Source: Actinomycetes bacterium (GTDB taxonomy: Bacteria; Actinomycetota; Actinomycetes; Actinomycetales; Microbacteriaceae). Taken from it: a stretch of 64,000 bases of DNA. The stretch is taken from contig JAEXHA010000021.1 in assembly GCA_023450335.1 (NCBI GenBank), forward strand, positions 62,001 through 126,000, read 5' to 3'. The position numbers and the translations under genes are program-made. Below, one piece after another: positions 9,118-20,141 of the stretch. The notes below the pieces were generated by a model that had not been told where the DNA came from, searched no databases, and saw nothing but the letters and a program-made list of their open reading frames with translations. Every line of letters begins with the position of its first letter. The stretch's first letter is position 1.

Positions 9118-10448
9118 CAGAACACTCCGCTCGCGAGGGCGACGATCAGGACGCCCGCCAGGGCCAGAGCCAGAACGCCGGCGGTGATGGCCAGGGCCAT
9201 CATCAGTCGGCTGCCCTTCTCGGGCACAGGCGGCTTGATGATGTCGTCAGCACTCTTGATCGTACTGATGGCCGAGCTGGCCGCGATGGGCGTGGGCGAC
9301 GACGCCGGCGGCAGTTCACCGTCGACGAGAGTGGCATCGATCTCCTTGCCATCGGTCGTGCCCGGTGCGCGGCCGGTGGCCCCATAGTTCTCCGGAAGCG
9401 AGAACGCACCCGTGATGAGCACCTCACCGGTCGCAGTGATCGGCGAGACGAGCGAACCCGCCTCGGGCGTCTGCGACAGGATCAGCGCGTTGGGGACCGA
9501 GAGCGAGCCGGTCATGGCAGTGCTGCGGGTGAGGAGCTGATCGAACGACGGCGGCAGCTCGGTGCCGGAGGGCGTGTCACCGGCGAGCAGGCGCGCGCCG
9601 AAGGCGGCGCCCAGCACGCGCGGGTTCGCATCCGCGGCCTCTTCGTCAGCTTCGTCCTGCTCTTCGGCGCCATCCACGGGTGCGTCAACCGCGGGTTCGA
9701 CGTAGGCGATGGCGGGTTCGACGTACGCGATGACGGGTGCGTCGGCCGATGCGTCGGCATCGGCGGCGGGCGTCTCATCGGCGTCCGGCTCAGGGTCGTG
9801 CGCCGCATCGTCGGGCGCTGCTGAATCCGCAGCATCGCCGTGTGTGGTCACGTCGGCATCGCTATCGGCGGCCACGTCGGCATCGCTATCGGTGGCCGCG
9901 TCGGCATCCGTGAGTGCGTCGCTATCCGCAGGAGCCTCGGCACCCGCGGCCCCGTTGGCGTCCACAGACGCGTCGGCGTCCGCAGGCACGTCGGCATCCG
10001 CAGGCACGTCGGTGTCCGCAGGCAGGTCGGTGTCCGCAGGCAGGTCGGCGTCCTCGGTCACCGCGGCGTCGCGCACCGCGCCGGGTGCCGACTGCTCGGC
10101 CGGTGTGACCGCGGTTTCCCCCGCGGACGCCGAGGTCCGTGCGGCGGGGTCGTCACCGGCATCCAAACCGGGAGTGATGACCGGCACGGACGCCGTGCGC
10201 AGCTTCTCCTGCAATCGAGCCTGCCGCCGGGTCAGCGCGGGGGCGTCGAGGTCGACCTCGTCGTCCGCGACGGGGGCCTCGGTCACCTCGACGGGTTCTG
10301 CGGCGCGCGGAAGCGGCGCCACCGGAGGCTCGGCCGGTATCGAGGGTTCGGTGTCGGGGGTGATGATCGGGGTCGATGCGGTGTTGCGCAGCTCTCGCAG
10401 CTGTCGACGAGTCAGTTGCGGAGTGTCGGGCTGGTCGGGTGTGCTCAT
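9117..10448 (-). CDS. Asp/Ala-rich low-complexity protein with C-terminal membrane anchor, unknown function
   Basis: I do not recognise a function. The 443 residues fall into three parts. The N-terminal part carries a duplicated motif, [20 protein letters not shown] (about 12-31) and [20 protein letters not shown] (about 72-91). A central acidic stretch of roughly 170 residues is dominated by Asp-Ala-Pro-Ser-Val repeats and is encoded by short tandem DNA repeats. The C-terminal third has a more ordered region ([26 protein letters not shown]) and ends in one hydrophobic segment (about 415-442), which suggests a tail-anchored protein. It overlaps nadD by ATGA and rsfS by TGATG, so it is translated with both. 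Its position between nadD and rsfS suggests a lineage-specific insertion in a conserved operon. Confidence 0.8.
   Translation of the reverse strand: MSTPDQPDTPQLTRRQLRELRNTASTPIITPDTEPSIPAEPPVAPLPRAAEPVEVTEAPVADDEVDLDAPALTRRQARLQEKLRTASVPVITPGLDAGDDPAARTSASAGETAVTPAEQSAPGAVRDAAVTEDADLPADTDLPADTDVPADADVPADADASVDANGAAGAEAPADSDALTDADAATDSDADVAADSDADVTTHGDAADSAAPDDAAHDPEPDADETPAADADASADAPVIAYVEPAIAYVEPAVDAPVDGAEEQDEADEEAADANPRVLGAAFGARLLAGDTPSGTELPPSFDQLLTRSTAMTGSLSVPNALILSQTPEAGSLVSPITATGEVLITGAFSLPENYGATGRAPGTTDGKEIDATLVDGELPPASSPTPIAASSAISTIKSADDIIKPPVPEKGSRLMMALAITAGVLALALAGVLIVALASGVF
9852..9899 (-). repeat. Two 24-bp tandem units inside the acidic repeat protein
   Basis: Two adjacent 24-bp units (GTCGGCATCGCTATCGG...) differing at two positions encode Asp/Ala/Ser-rich octapeptides in frame. 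Confidence 0.8.
9972..10043 (-). repeat. Four 18-bp tandem units inside the acidic repeat protein
   Basis: Four units of GTCGGCATCCGCAGGCAC-type sequence, with one to three changes each, encode [12 protein letters not shown] hexapeptides. The 18-bp period keeps the frame, so copy-number change would alter protein length without a frameshift. Confidence 0.85.
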
Positions 10449-11041
10449 GCCTCGCTCCGGTAGAGGTGATGCTTAGCAATGTATTGGACGACCCCGTCGG
10501 GGACGAGGTACCAGACGGGGTGTCCGCGACGCACGCGGTCTCGGCAGTCGGTCGATGAGATCGCCAGCGCAGGGATCTCGAGAACGCTCACGTCGTCCTT
10601 GGGCAACCCGGCCGTGCTGAGCACATGGCCGGGGCGGGAGACCGCGACGAAATGCGCGAGGTCCCACAGTTCATCATGGTCCCTCCAGTTGAGAATCTGC
10701 GCCACGGCATCGGCACCGGAGATGAAGAACAGTTCGGCGCCCGGGTACACCTCGGCCAGATCGCGGAGAGTGTCGATCGTGTAGGTCGCACCGCTGCGGT
10801 CGATGTCTACCCGGCTGACGGTGAACTGCGGGTTGGATGCCGTGGCGATGACGGTCATGAGGTAGCGATGTTCGCTCTCGGTGACATCACGCTTCTGGTA
10901 CGGGACGCCGGTGGGGACGAACACCACCTCATCGAGATCGAACGACTGAGCGACCTCGCTGGCAGCGACGAGGTGGCCGTGGTGGATGGGGTCGAACGTC
11001 CCGCCCATCACCCCGATCCGCGCAGTGCGCGTCTGTGTCAT
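10445..11041 (-). CDS. nadD: Nicotinate-nucleotide adenylyltransferase
   Basis: Transfers AMP from ATP to nicotinate mononucleotide to make deamido-NAD in NAD biosynthesis. The 198-residue product has the nucleotidyltransferase [12 protein letters not shown] motif near residue 12 and the C-terminal [13 protein letters not shown] (the ISSTxIR motif, with Cys in place of the usual Ile). I chose the ATG of [14 protein letters not shown]; the open frame upstream overlaps the small membrane protein gene and is not NadD-like. The stop overlaps the next gene by ATGA. The small membrane gene ends 10 bp upstream, so they form one operon. Confidence 0.95.
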   Translation of the reverse strand: MTQTRTARIGVMGGTFDPIHHGHLVAASEVAQSFDLDEVVFVPTGVPYQKRDVTESEHRYLMTVIATASNPQFTVSRVDIDRSGATYTIDTLRDLAEVYPGAELFFISGADAVAQILNWRDHDELWDLAHFVAVSRPGHVLSTAGLPKDDVSVLEIPALAISSTDCRDRVRRGHPVWYLVPDGVVQYIAKHHLYRSEA

Positions 11042-11051
11042 CCGGGGCGGC

Positions 11052-11273
11052 CTAGTGGTGGCCGTGTCCCGCCTGCTCGAGGTCGGTGCCGTGGGTCTGC
11101 GCGTAAGCCTCCGCCTTGTGCGAGTGGCGATTGGCGACATTGCGGTGCGACAGCGTCACCGCGCCCAGCAGCAGGAAGATGACAAGCGCGATGACGCCGT
11201 AGCCGATGTTGTCGAAAAGGCCGACGTGGTGCTCCTCAGCGGCGGCGAGGGCGACAATCGTGGCGAGGGTCAT
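11052..11273 (-). CDS. Small membrane protein with His-rich tail, unknown function
   Basis: A 73-residue protein with one transmembrane segment (about residues 22-45, [20 protein letters not shown]) and a soluble C-terminal tail rich in His ([10 protein letters not shown], ending GHGHH). It begins the operon that continues into nadD 10 bp downstream, behind a likely -10 (TAAGCT, 11307-11312) and a GGAG-type ribosome site. No family function is known to me. The histidines could bind metal, but that is only a suggestion. Confidence 0.75.
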   Translation of the reverse strand: MTLATIVALAAAEEHHVGLFDNIGYGVIALVIFLLLGAVTLSHRNVANRHSHKAEAYAQTHGTDLEQAGHGHH

Positions 11274-11306
11274 TCGGGCTCCGTTCGTTGCTCGGGTGGC
11301 ACACCC

Positions 11307-11312
11307 AGCTTA
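11307..11312 (-). promoter_or_regulatory. Predicted -10 element of the nadD operon
   Basis: TAAGCT on the minus strand, about 33 nt before the small membrane protein ATG, in the 44-bp gap after proA. It gives a leader of roughly 27 nt with a GGAG site. Confidence 0.45.
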
Positions 11313-11317
11313 GGCGG

Positions 11318-12577
11318 TCAGGGGCGGATCTGCCCGGCACCACGGGCGAGCCACTTCGTGCTCGTCAGTTCGGGAAGGCCCATCGGACCGCGAGCGTGCA
11401 GTTTCTGGGTCGAGATGCCGACTTCGGCGCCGAAGCCGAACTCGCCGCCATCGGTGAACCGGGTGGATGCGTTGGCCATGACCACCGCCGCATCGACCTC
11501 GGCCAGGAAGCGCTCGGCGGCCGCACTGTCGGCGGTGACGATCGACTCGGTGTGCTGGGTCGAATAGGTGCGGATGTGCTCGAGCGCGGCGTCGAGGTCG
11601 TCGACGACGCGCATCGACAGGTCGAGGCTCATGTGCTCGATGGCCCAGTCGGCCTCATCGCCCGGCACGACGTCGGCGGCGAGATCGCGCGTGGTCGCGT
11701 CGCCGTGCACCGTCACCCCGGCTTCCTGCAGCGCCGCGACGACCGGCGGCACGAGCCGCTCGGCGCCACCGCGCAGGACCAGCACGGTTTCGACGGCGTT
11801 GCACACGCTGGGACGCTGCACCTTCGCGTTCACGACGATGTCACGGGCCCAGTCCAGCGGCGCCGTGGAGTCGAGGACGATGTGCACGACACCGGCCCCG
11901 GTCTCGATGACCGGCACGCTGGATTCTGTCACGACCGTCTCGATGAGCTGAGCGCTGCCGCGGGGCACCAGCACGTCGACGATGCCGCGGGCCTGCATCA
12001 GCTCGCGCGCACCGTCGCGGCCGTAGTCGTCGACGGTCTGGATCGCCTCGGGGTCGACGCCACGGTCGGCCAGGGCCCCGCGCATGACCTGCACGAGGGC
12101 GGCATTCGACGATTGCGCGGCCGTGCCGCCACGCAGCACCACGGCGTTCCCCGAACGTAGCGCCAGAGCGGCGATGTCGACGGTGACGTTGGGCCGCGCC
12201 TCGTAGATCGACCCGATGACACCGAACGGCACCGACACCTTCTGAAGGTGCACGCCGTTGGGCAATGTGCGTTCGTCCAGCACCCGGCCCACCGGATCGG
12301 GAAGCGCGGCGACGTCGCGGACGGCCGCGGCCAGCGCTCGCACGCGGGACTCGTCCAGGCGCAGCCTGTCCTGAAGTCCGGCCGACAGACCGCCGGCACG
12401 CCCGCGTTCGAGATCCTCGGCGTTGGCGGCCACGATCTGCGGGACTGCCTCTTCGATCGCCGCCGCGATGGCGTGCAGAGCGTCGGCCTTCGCCTCGTCG
12501 CCCAGCAGCGCGATGCTGCGTGAGGCGGCTTTCGCCGACAGCATGCGCTCGCGGGCGGTGGTGACAGTCGTGGTCAT
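11318..12577 (-). CDS. proA: Gamma-glutamyl phosphate reductase (glutamate-5-semialdehyde dehydrogenase)
   Basis: NADPH-dependent reduction of glutamyl 5-phosphate to glutamate semialdehyde, step two of proline synthesis. The 419-residue product is full length, with VPFGVIGSIYEARPNVTVD near 115-133 and LRGGTAAQSSNAAL (cofactor region). The catalytic cysteine lies in PSVCNAVETVLV near residue 254, and RFTDGGEFGFGAEVGIS is near the end. Its ATG is preceded at exactly six nucleotides by TAGACT (12584-12589, minus), so it probably has its own leaderless transcript although proB lies only 41 bp upstream. Confidence 0.96.
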   Translation of the reverse strand: MTTTVTTARERMLSAKAASRSIALLGDEAKADALHAIAAAIEEAVPQIVAANAEDLERGRAGGLSAGLQDRLRLDESRVRALAAAVRDVAALPDPVGRVLDERTLPNGVHLQKVSVPFGVIGSIYEARPNVTVDIAALALRSGNAVVLRGGTAAQSSNAALVQVMRGALADRGVDPEAIQTVDDYGRDGARELMQARGIVDVLVPRGSAQLIETVVTESSVPVIETGAGVVHIVLDSTAPLDWARDIVVNAKVQRPSVCNAVETVLVLRGGAERLVPPVVAALQEAGVTVHGDATTRDLAADVVPGDEADWAIEHMSLDLSMRVVDDLDAALEHIRTYSTQHTESIVTADSAAAERFLAEVDAAVVMANASTRFTDGGEFGFGAEVGISTQKLHARGPMGLPELTSTKWLARGAGQIRP

Positions 12578-12583
12578 CCCGCC

Positions 12584-12589
12584 AGTCTA
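12584..12589 (-). promoter_or_regulatory. Predicted -10 element of proA (leaderless)
   Basis: TAGACT on the minus strand, six nucleotides before the proA ATG, inside the short proB-proA gap. It suggests proA can be transcribed apart from proB. Confidence 0.5.
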
Positions 12590-12618
12590 GCCAGCACTGC
12601 CGCCCGCGGCGGTGCCGG

Positions 12619-15279
<2,661 letters not shown>

Positions 15280-15296
15280 CTGCGTCTCTCCCTGGC

Positions 15297-15605
15297 TTAC
15301 TTGATGCCGGTGATCTTGACGCGCGTGAGGTCCTGACGGTGGCCCTGGCGCTTCTTGTAGCCGGTCTTGTTCTTGTACTTCTGGATCACGATCTTGGGGC
15401 CGCGCTCCTCGCCGAGGACCTCGGCGGTGACCTTGACCTTGGCGAGCTTGGCAGCGTCGGTCGTCACGGCGTCGCCGTCGACGAGCAGCACTGCGGGCAG
15501 CTCGAACTTCTCGCCGACCTTGGTGGCCTGACGATCGAGGACGACGATGGAGCCGACTTCGACCTTCTCCTGACGGCCGCCGGCGCGCACTACTGCGTAA
15601 ACCAC
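15297..15605 (-). CDS. rplU: 50S ribosomal protein bL21
   Basis: Large-subunit protein that binds 23S rRNA. The 102-residue product begins at GTG as [18 protein letters not shown] and contains [33 protein letters not shown], the basic family signature. The frame is open further upstream, but that part does not resemble bL21 and would lie in the leader. It is the first gene of rplU-rpmA-obgE-proB, with a clear promoter about 140 bp upstream. Confidence 0.97.
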   Translation of the reverse strand: MVYAVVRAGGRQEKVEVGSIVVLDRQATKVGEKFELPAVLLVDGDAVTTDAAKLAKVKVTAEVLGEERGPKIVIQKYKNKTGYKKRQGHRQDLTRVKITGIK

Positions 15606-15744
15606 TTCACACCTGTTCTTCTTCAGTGGAGCGCTCGGCTCCGATTGTCTTTGTGAGACTGGAAAGTCGTGGTGCACGTATTGCGGCGAACAAGATCGCC
15701 ACCGAACATGCCGAAACCAGCGACACGCGACGCACCAAGGGTCT

Positions 15745-15773
15745 ACTTTACCGGATGCCGGGCACGACGGCAA
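15745..15773 (-). promoter_or_regulatory. Promoter of the rplU-rpmA-obgE operon
   Basis: On the minus strand TTGCCG (15768-15773) and TAAAGT (15745-15750) are separated by exactly 17 bp, the best sigma-70-type match in the window. The start would be near 15738, leaving a leader of about 133 nt before rplU. Such a leader is long enough for autogenous control by bL21, but I could not fold it into a known leader. Confidence 0.75.
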
Positions 15774-15801
15774 AAGCGCCCGGGCGCGTGTCGCGCGGCC
15801 G

Positions 15802-15807
15802 TAGGAT
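15802..15807 (+). promoter_or_regulatory. Predicted -10 element of the DUF4031 gene (leaderless)
   Basis: TAGGAT lies six nucleotides before the GTG. It faces away from the rplU promoter, about 29 bp from that promoter's -35. Confidence 0.5.
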
Positions 15808-15813
15808 CTGGGG

Positions 15814-16083
15814 GTGATCCTGATCGACGATGCGCGGTGGCCGGCTCACGGGCGGCTCTGGGCGCACCTGGTCAGCGACAGCGACCTCGACGAACTGCAC
15901 CGCTTCGCGCAGACGCACGACATCCCCGCCCGCGCGTTCGATCTCGACCACTACGACGTCCCCGAGGACGCGTTGCCCCGGTTGATCGCCGGCGGCGCGC
16001 AGCCGGTGTCCGCGCACGAGCTGGTGCGGCGGCTCATCGCCTCCGGTCTGCGCATCACGGCGCGTGAGCGCCGCGGCCGATGA
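15814..16083 (+). CDS. DUF4031 family protein
   Basis: An 89-residue cytoplasmic protein starting at GTG as [20 protein letters not shown]. It resembles the DUF4031 family of actinobacteria, a short protein built around [18 protein letters not shown], the HRFA segment and [10 protein letters not shown]. Function is unknown. The conserved Trp, His and Asp residues suggest a small binding or catalytic site. It converges on rne, with only 3 bp between the stops. Confidence 0.8.
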   Translation: MILIDDARWPAHGRLWAHLVSDSDLDELHRFAQTHDIPARAFDLDHYDVPEDALPRLIAGGAQPVSAHELVRRLIASGLRITARERRGR

Positions 16084-16086
16084 CGG

Positions 16087-18441
16087 TCAGTCCTGACCGG
16101 AGTCGGGCGTCGGCGACGCGCTGATCGGAGTTCCGCTGAGCGCTGCGGTGGTCACCCGTCGACGCGAGCGGCCCTGCCCCGGCGCCTTCGGCTCCGGAAG
16201 GGCGTCGAGCACGGAGTCCAGCAGAAGCTCCTTCTCGCTCTTCGGGGTCGACGTCGCCGCAGGCTTCTTCTTCCGCGCCTTCTTGGGACGGTCCGCCGCG
16301 GCCGGTGCGGTGGCTGCCGGAGCGGGTTCCTCGGCGACGGGGTGAATGGTGGATGCCGCGATCTGGGCGAGCGCGGACTTAGCACCCTCGGTGATCACAT
16401 GCGTGCCGCCGTTGCCGGTCGCCGGCGCGCTCTGACGCGAACGACGCGGCGCGTTGCCCCCGCCCTGGGACGAGCGATGCTTGACGACGGGGTCGTGGTG
16501 CACGATGACGCCGCGGCCGGCGCAGACCTCGCACGCCTCGCTGAAGGTTTCGAGCAGTCCCAGCCCCAGCTTCTTGCGGGTCATCTGGACCAGACCCAGT
16601 GACGTCACCTCGGCGACCTGGTGCTTGGTGCGGTCACGGCTGAGGCATTCGACCAGTCGTCGCAGGACCAGGTCGCGGTTGGACTCGAGCACCATGTCGA
16701 TGAAGTCCACGACGATGATGCCGCCGATGTCGCGCAGTCGCAGCTGTCGCACGATCTCCTCGGCCGCCTCGAGGTTGTTCTTGGTGACGGTCTCCTCGAG
16801 GTTGCCACCGGATCCGACGAACTTGCCGGTGTTGACATCCACGACGGTCATGGCCTCGGTGCGATCGATCACCAGCGACCCGCCGGAGGGCAGCCACACC
16901 TTGCGGTCGAGAGCCTTCTCGATCTGCTCGGTGATGCGGAAATGATCGAACGGGTCGGCGTCTGCTTCGTAGCGCTCGACGCGCTCGAGCAGATCGGGGG
17001 CGACCCCGGTCAGGTACGACGTGATCGTCTGGTGCGCGTCCTCGCCCTGGATGAGCATCTTGGTGAAGTCCTCGTTGAAGACGTCACGGACGATCTTCAC
17101 GAGCAGATCGGGCTCGGAATGCAGCAGCGAAGGTGCCTTGCCATTTTCGGACTGAGCACTGATGTGCTCCCACTGCGTCGTCAGGCGCTGCACGTCGCGG
17201 GTCAGCTGCTCTTCGGTCGCGCCCTCGGCGGCCGTGCGCACGATGACACCGCTGGACTCGGGCAGAACTTCCTTGAGGATGCGCTTCAGACGCGCCCGCT
17301 CGGTGTCGGGGAGCTTGCGAGAGATGCCGTTCATGGCACCGCCCGGCACGTAGACGAGGTAACGGCCCGGCAGCGAGATCTGACTGGTCAGACGCGCGCC
17401 CTTGTGGCCGACGGGGTCCTTGGTGACCTGCACGAGCACGCGGTCGCCGCTCTTGAGAGCGAGCTCGATGCGCCGTGGCTGGTTGCCCGTCTCCACGGCA
17501 TCCCAGTCGACCTCACCCGAGTACAGCACCGCGTTGCGCCCGCGCCCGATGTCGACGAACGCGGCTTCCATGCTGGGCAGCACGTTCTGCACGCGACCGA
17601 GGTACACGTTGCCGATGAGGGAGGCATCCTGGCTGCGCGCGACGTAGTGCTCCACCAGCACGTCGTCCTCGAGTACGCCGATCTGCACGCGGCCGTTCTT
17701 CGAGCGCACGACCATCACGCGATCGACGGCCTCGCGACGCGCGAGGAATTCCGCCTCGGTGACCACGGCGCGGCGACGGCCGGCCTCGCGGCCGTCGCGG
17801 CGGCGCTGCTTCTTGGCTTCGAGACGGGTCGAGCCCTTGATGCGCTGCGGTTCGGTGATGACTTCGACCGCGCGGCGGCGACCGGAGGATGAGGTCGAGG
17901 TCCGCTCATCGGCGTCGGCCGAGCCGGTGCCTGATCCCGACCCGCGGCGTCGGTTACGGCGACGCGAGCTCGACGAGGACTCGCCGTTGGACTCGTCGTC
18001 CTCCGGCTCGTGACGCGGCGGAAGTGCGATCACCGCGGGCGCATAGAAATGCAGATCCGTCGAGACGGCCGACACGAAGTGTTCGGGCAACAGGCCCAGG
18101 CTCACCGCGGTCACCGGCTCGTCGGCGGCCGGGGACTCCGCCGCTCCGTCCGGCTCGACGCCTGACTGCGCGTCCGGCTCGGCGGCCGGGGACTCCGGCG
18201 CTCCGTCCGGCTCGGCGCCCGCCCGCACGTCCTGGTCGGCCGCGGCCTGCGGCTCCTCGACGCCGGCCCGTGCGTCCTGAGCGGACGCGCCGTCGTCCGG
18301 CGCGGCGGCGGCAGGCTGCTGGTCCGCATCTGCGGGCGCGTCCACCGCGCCGGCATCCGCTTCGGGAGCGCTCACCGCGTCGACAGGCGGCTGCTCCTGC
18401 GGTGCATCGGTCGTGGGGTTCTCGGTGTTCTCATCGGCCAT
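16087..18441 (-). CDS. rne: Ribonuclease E/G family endoribonuclease
   Basis: Single-strand endoribonuclease for rRNA processing and mRNA decay. The 784-residue product has a long acidic, Ala/Pro/Asp-rich N-terminal extension (about 1-225) that ends in basic Arg-rich patches. Next come the S1 domain (from about 245, IGNVYLGRVQNVLPSMEAAFVDIG) and the RNase E catalytic domain. The metal-binding aspartates are in VVDVNTGKFVGSGG and GGIIVVDFIDM. CEVCAGRGV supplies the zinc-link cysteines, and a Lys/Pro/Ala-rich C-terminal tail ends the protein. I chose the ATG (MADENTENP) over a GTG one codon upstream. The placement of disordered tails at both ends is typical of actinobacteria. Confidence 0.95.
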   Translation of the reverse strand: MADENTENPTTDAPQEQPPVDAVSAPEADAGAVDAPADADQQPAAAAPDDGASAQDARAGVEEPQAAADQDVRAGAEPDGAPESPAAEPDAQSGVEPDGAAESPAADEPVTAVSLGLLPEHFVSAVSTDLHFYAPAVIALPPRHEPEDDESNGESSSSSRRRNRRRGSGSGTGSADADERTSTSSSGRRRAVEVITEPQRIKGSTRLEAKKQRRRDGREAGRRRAVVTEAEFLARREAVDRVMVVRSKNGRVQIGVLEDDVLVEHYVARSQDASLIGNVYLGRVQNVLPSMEAAFVDIGRGRNAVLYSGEVDWDAVETGNQPRRIELALKSGDRVLVQVTKDPVGHKGARLTSQISLPGRYLVYVPGGAMNGISRKLPDTERARLKRILKEVLPESSGVIVRTAAEGATEEQLTRDVQRLTTQWEHISAQSENGKAPSLLHSEPDLLVKIVRDVFNEDFTKMLIQGEDAHQTITSYLTGVAPDLLERVERYEADADPFDHFRITEQIEKALDRKVWLPSGGSLVIDRTEAMTVVDVNTGKFVGSGGNLEETVTKNNLEAAEEIVRQLRLRDIGGIIVVDFIDMVLESNRDLVLRRLVECLSRDRTKHQVAEVTSLGLVQMTRKKLGLGLLETFSEACEVCAGRGVIVHHDPVVKHRSSQGGGNAPRRSRQSAPATGNGGTHVITEGAKSALAQIAASTIHPVAEEPAPAATAPAAADRPKKARKKKPAATSTPKSEKELLLDSVLDALPEPKAPGQGRSRRRVTTAALSGTPISASPTPDSGQD
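18124..18214 (-). repeat. 34-bp direct repeat coding for part of the RNase E N-terminal tail
   Basis: Two near-identical 34-bp copies (18124-18157 and 18181-18214) start 57 bp apart, i.e. 19 codons, and encode EPDGA-ESPAAxEP segments in frame. Confidence 0.8.
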
Positions 18442-18652
18442 CACTGGCTTACTCCTAGCGGACGGCTCCGCGTGCCGTCCGGCGAAACTCTGGCGGCGCC
18501 GCTCCGATTCGGAGGAGCCGCGAACTCACTCGGTCTGCAGTCGCGTCCGGCTCGGTGGCTGAGGCCGCTGGCTGCCAAGGGCGTTCATCGCCCGAAGTCT
18601 TCGATGGTTCCGCTCGCGGCGCGGCCGCGGCGGGGTGTCGGGATCCATTATC
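18442..18652 (-). promoter_or_regulatory. Leader and predicted -10 of rne
   Basis: A GATAAT -10 (18647-18652, minus) would give an rne leader of about 200 nt. The leader contains an inverted repeat CTCCGATTCGGAG (18502-18514) within a larger GC-rich stem. In E. coli the rne 5' leader is folded and used for autoregulation; the same is possible here but not shown. Confidence 0.4.
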
Positions 18653-18716
18653 GCACTTTCGGCATGCGAATGCGCAGACCGTGTCACCTGCGCGGGTCGG
18701 GCCGGGTCGCGGATGG

Positions 18717-18722
18717 GATAAT
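18717..18722 (+). promoter_or_regulatory. Predicted -10 element of the VKOR gene (leaderless)
   Basis: GATAAT ends six nucleotides before the ATG. It is one of the closest matches to the TATAAT consensus among the leaderless sites here. Confidence 0.55.
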
Positions 18723-18728
18723 CCGAGG

Positions 18729-19328
18729 ATGCCGACACGACTGACCCACACCCGTCCGCAGGCGCTGGCCATCTGGCTCATCGTGGCCGGTGTCATCGGC
18801 TGGTACGCCGCGTTCCAGCTCACGGTCGAGAAATTCCATCTGCTGGCCACCCCCGGCGCGATCGCCTCGTGCGACATCAGCCTGGTCGTGCAGTGCGGCA
18901 AGAACCTCGACTCGTGGCAGGGCGCCGTGTTCGGATTCCCCAACCCGATCGTGGGCGTCACCGGCTGGGTGGCACCGATCGTGGTCGGCGTCGCGATCCT
19001 CGCCGGGGCGCGATTCGCCCGGTGGTTCTGGTGGCTGCTGTGGGCCGGGACGGCTTTCGCGTTCGGTTTCGTCGTCTGGCTCGTCACGCAGAGCATCTTC
19101 GACCTCGCGACCCTGTGCCCGTGGTGCATGGTCACGTGGATCGTCACGATCCCGACGTTCTACGCGGTGACGCTGCACCTGCTGCGCAGCGGCCTCGTGC
19201 CGGCGCCGGCGGCTGTGCGCACGGTCGCCGACACGCTCATGGGGTGGCTGCCCCTGTTCGCGATCCTCAGCTACGCCGTCATCGCGCTGGTCGCGCAGCT
19301 GCGGCTCGACTGGATCGGCACGCTGTAA
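18729..19328 (+). CDS. Vitamin K epoxide reductase (VKOR) family membrane protein
   Basis: Membrane quinone-linked thiol oxidase that would reoxidise an extracytoplasmic DsbA-like oxidase for disulfide formation. The 199-residue product has several transmembrane helices, a loop cysteine pair (SCDIS and VQCGKN, about 49 and 58) and the active-site CPWC near 125-128. The loop Ser/Thr region and Trp in DSWQGAVFGFPNP match bacterial VKOR. The ATG is supported by the abutting -10 element. No DsbA-like partner is adjacent. It converges on ndk with a 4-bp gap. Confidence 0.92.
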   Translation: MPTRLTHTRPQALAIWLIVAGVIGWYAAFQLTVEKFHLLATPGAIASCDISLVVQCGKNLDSWQGAVFGFPNPIVGVTGWVAPIVVGVAILAGARFARWFWWLLWAGTAFAFGFVVWLVTQSIFDLATLCPWCMVTWIVTIPTFYAVTLHLLRSGLVPAPAAVRTVADTLMGWLPLFAILSYAVIALVAQLRLDWIGTL

Positions 19329-19332
19329 CGGC

Positions 19333-19746
19333 TCAGAACCAGATGCTCAGCTCGCGGGCGGCCGATTCGGGGCTGTCGCTGCCGTGCACGAGGTTCTGCT
19401 GCACCGCCAGCCCCCAGTCGCGACCGAAGTCGCCGCGGATGGTTCCGGGCGCCGCGGTGGTCGGGTCGGTCGTCCCCGCCAGCGAGCGGAACCCCTCGAT
19501 GACGCGGTTGCCGGCCAGACGGATAGCCACCGAGGGCCCCGACATCATGAAGTCGAGAAGGGGCTCGTAGAACGGCTTGCCGGCGTGTTCGGCGTAGTGG
19601 GCTTCGAGCAGGTCGCGGTCGGGTTCGACGAGCTTGATGTCGACCAGTGCGTAGCCCTTCGCCTCGACGCGGGCGAGGATGGTGCCGGTCAGGCCGCGGG
19701 CCACACCGTCGGGCTTGACGAGGACGAGGGTCTCTTCGGTGGTCAT
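19333..19746 (-). CDS. ndk: Nucleoside diphosphate kinase
   Basis: Transfers the gamma phosphate between nucleoside triphosphates and diphosphates. The 137-residue product starts MTTEETLVLVKPDGVARGL. The active-site histidine is in NLVHGSDSPESAARELSIWF near residue 117, the classic NDK signature. The ATG overlaps the stop of the DUF4233 gene as ATGA, which settles the start and rules out the long open frame upstream. It is the last gene of ileS-folC-DUF4233-ndk. Confidence 0.98.
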   Translation of the reverse strand: MTTEETLVLVKPDGVARGLTGTILARVEAKGYALVDIKLVEPDRDLLEAHYAEHAGKPFYEPLLDFMMSGPSVAIRLAGNRVIEGFRSLAGTTDPTTAAPGTIRGDFGRDWGLAVQQNLVHGSDSPESAARELSIWF

Positions 19747-20141
19747 GAGGGGTCTCCGTTCGTGTCGGGGTCTGCGGCTGCGATGCGGGCATTGCGCGCG
19801 TCGAGCGCGCCGCCCTTGATCGTCGCATATGCATACATGCCGCCGAAAATGAGGGCGACGAAGATCAGCGCGGGGACGATGAAGCCGCCGGCGGCAATGA
19901 CGGCCTGCCAGACCCAGCCCAGCGCGACACCCCAGCGATACCGGAGCACCGGGATGGTGGCCAGCAGCAGTACGGCGAACACGCACCCGGCGACGATCCC
20001 CCACCACGACGGCACATTCGGCAGGGCGTCCAGCCCGTGCAGCGTCAGCCCTGCCAGGAACACGACGATCGTCTCGAGACCCAGAACGATGGATGCCAGT
20101 GACTCCCGCGCCCCACGCGCACGTCTTACCCGCGCGCTCAC
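19743..20141 (-). CDS. DUF4233 membrane protein
   Basis: A 132-residue protein with four predicted transmembrane segments (around 18-38, 43-64, 70-90 and 92-110), starting RESLASIVLGLETIVVFLAGL after a basic N-terminus. It matches the actinobacterial DUF4233 family, usually found between folC and ndk. Function is unknown. It starts with GTG overlapping folC by GTGA and overlaps ndk by ATGA, so all are translationally coupled. Confidence 0.88.
   Translation of the reverse strand: MSARVRRARGARESLASIVLGLETIVVFLAGLTLHGLDALPNVPSWWGIVAGCVFAVLLLATIPVLRYRWGVALGWVWQAVIAAGGFIVPALIFVALIFGGMYAYATIKGGALDARNARIAAADPDTNGDPS

Noticed and set aside
9852..10061. Short regular repeats that could suggest a CRISPR array
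   Set aside because: Units are 18 and 24 bp without spacers and encode in-frame peptide repeats; no cas gene is near.
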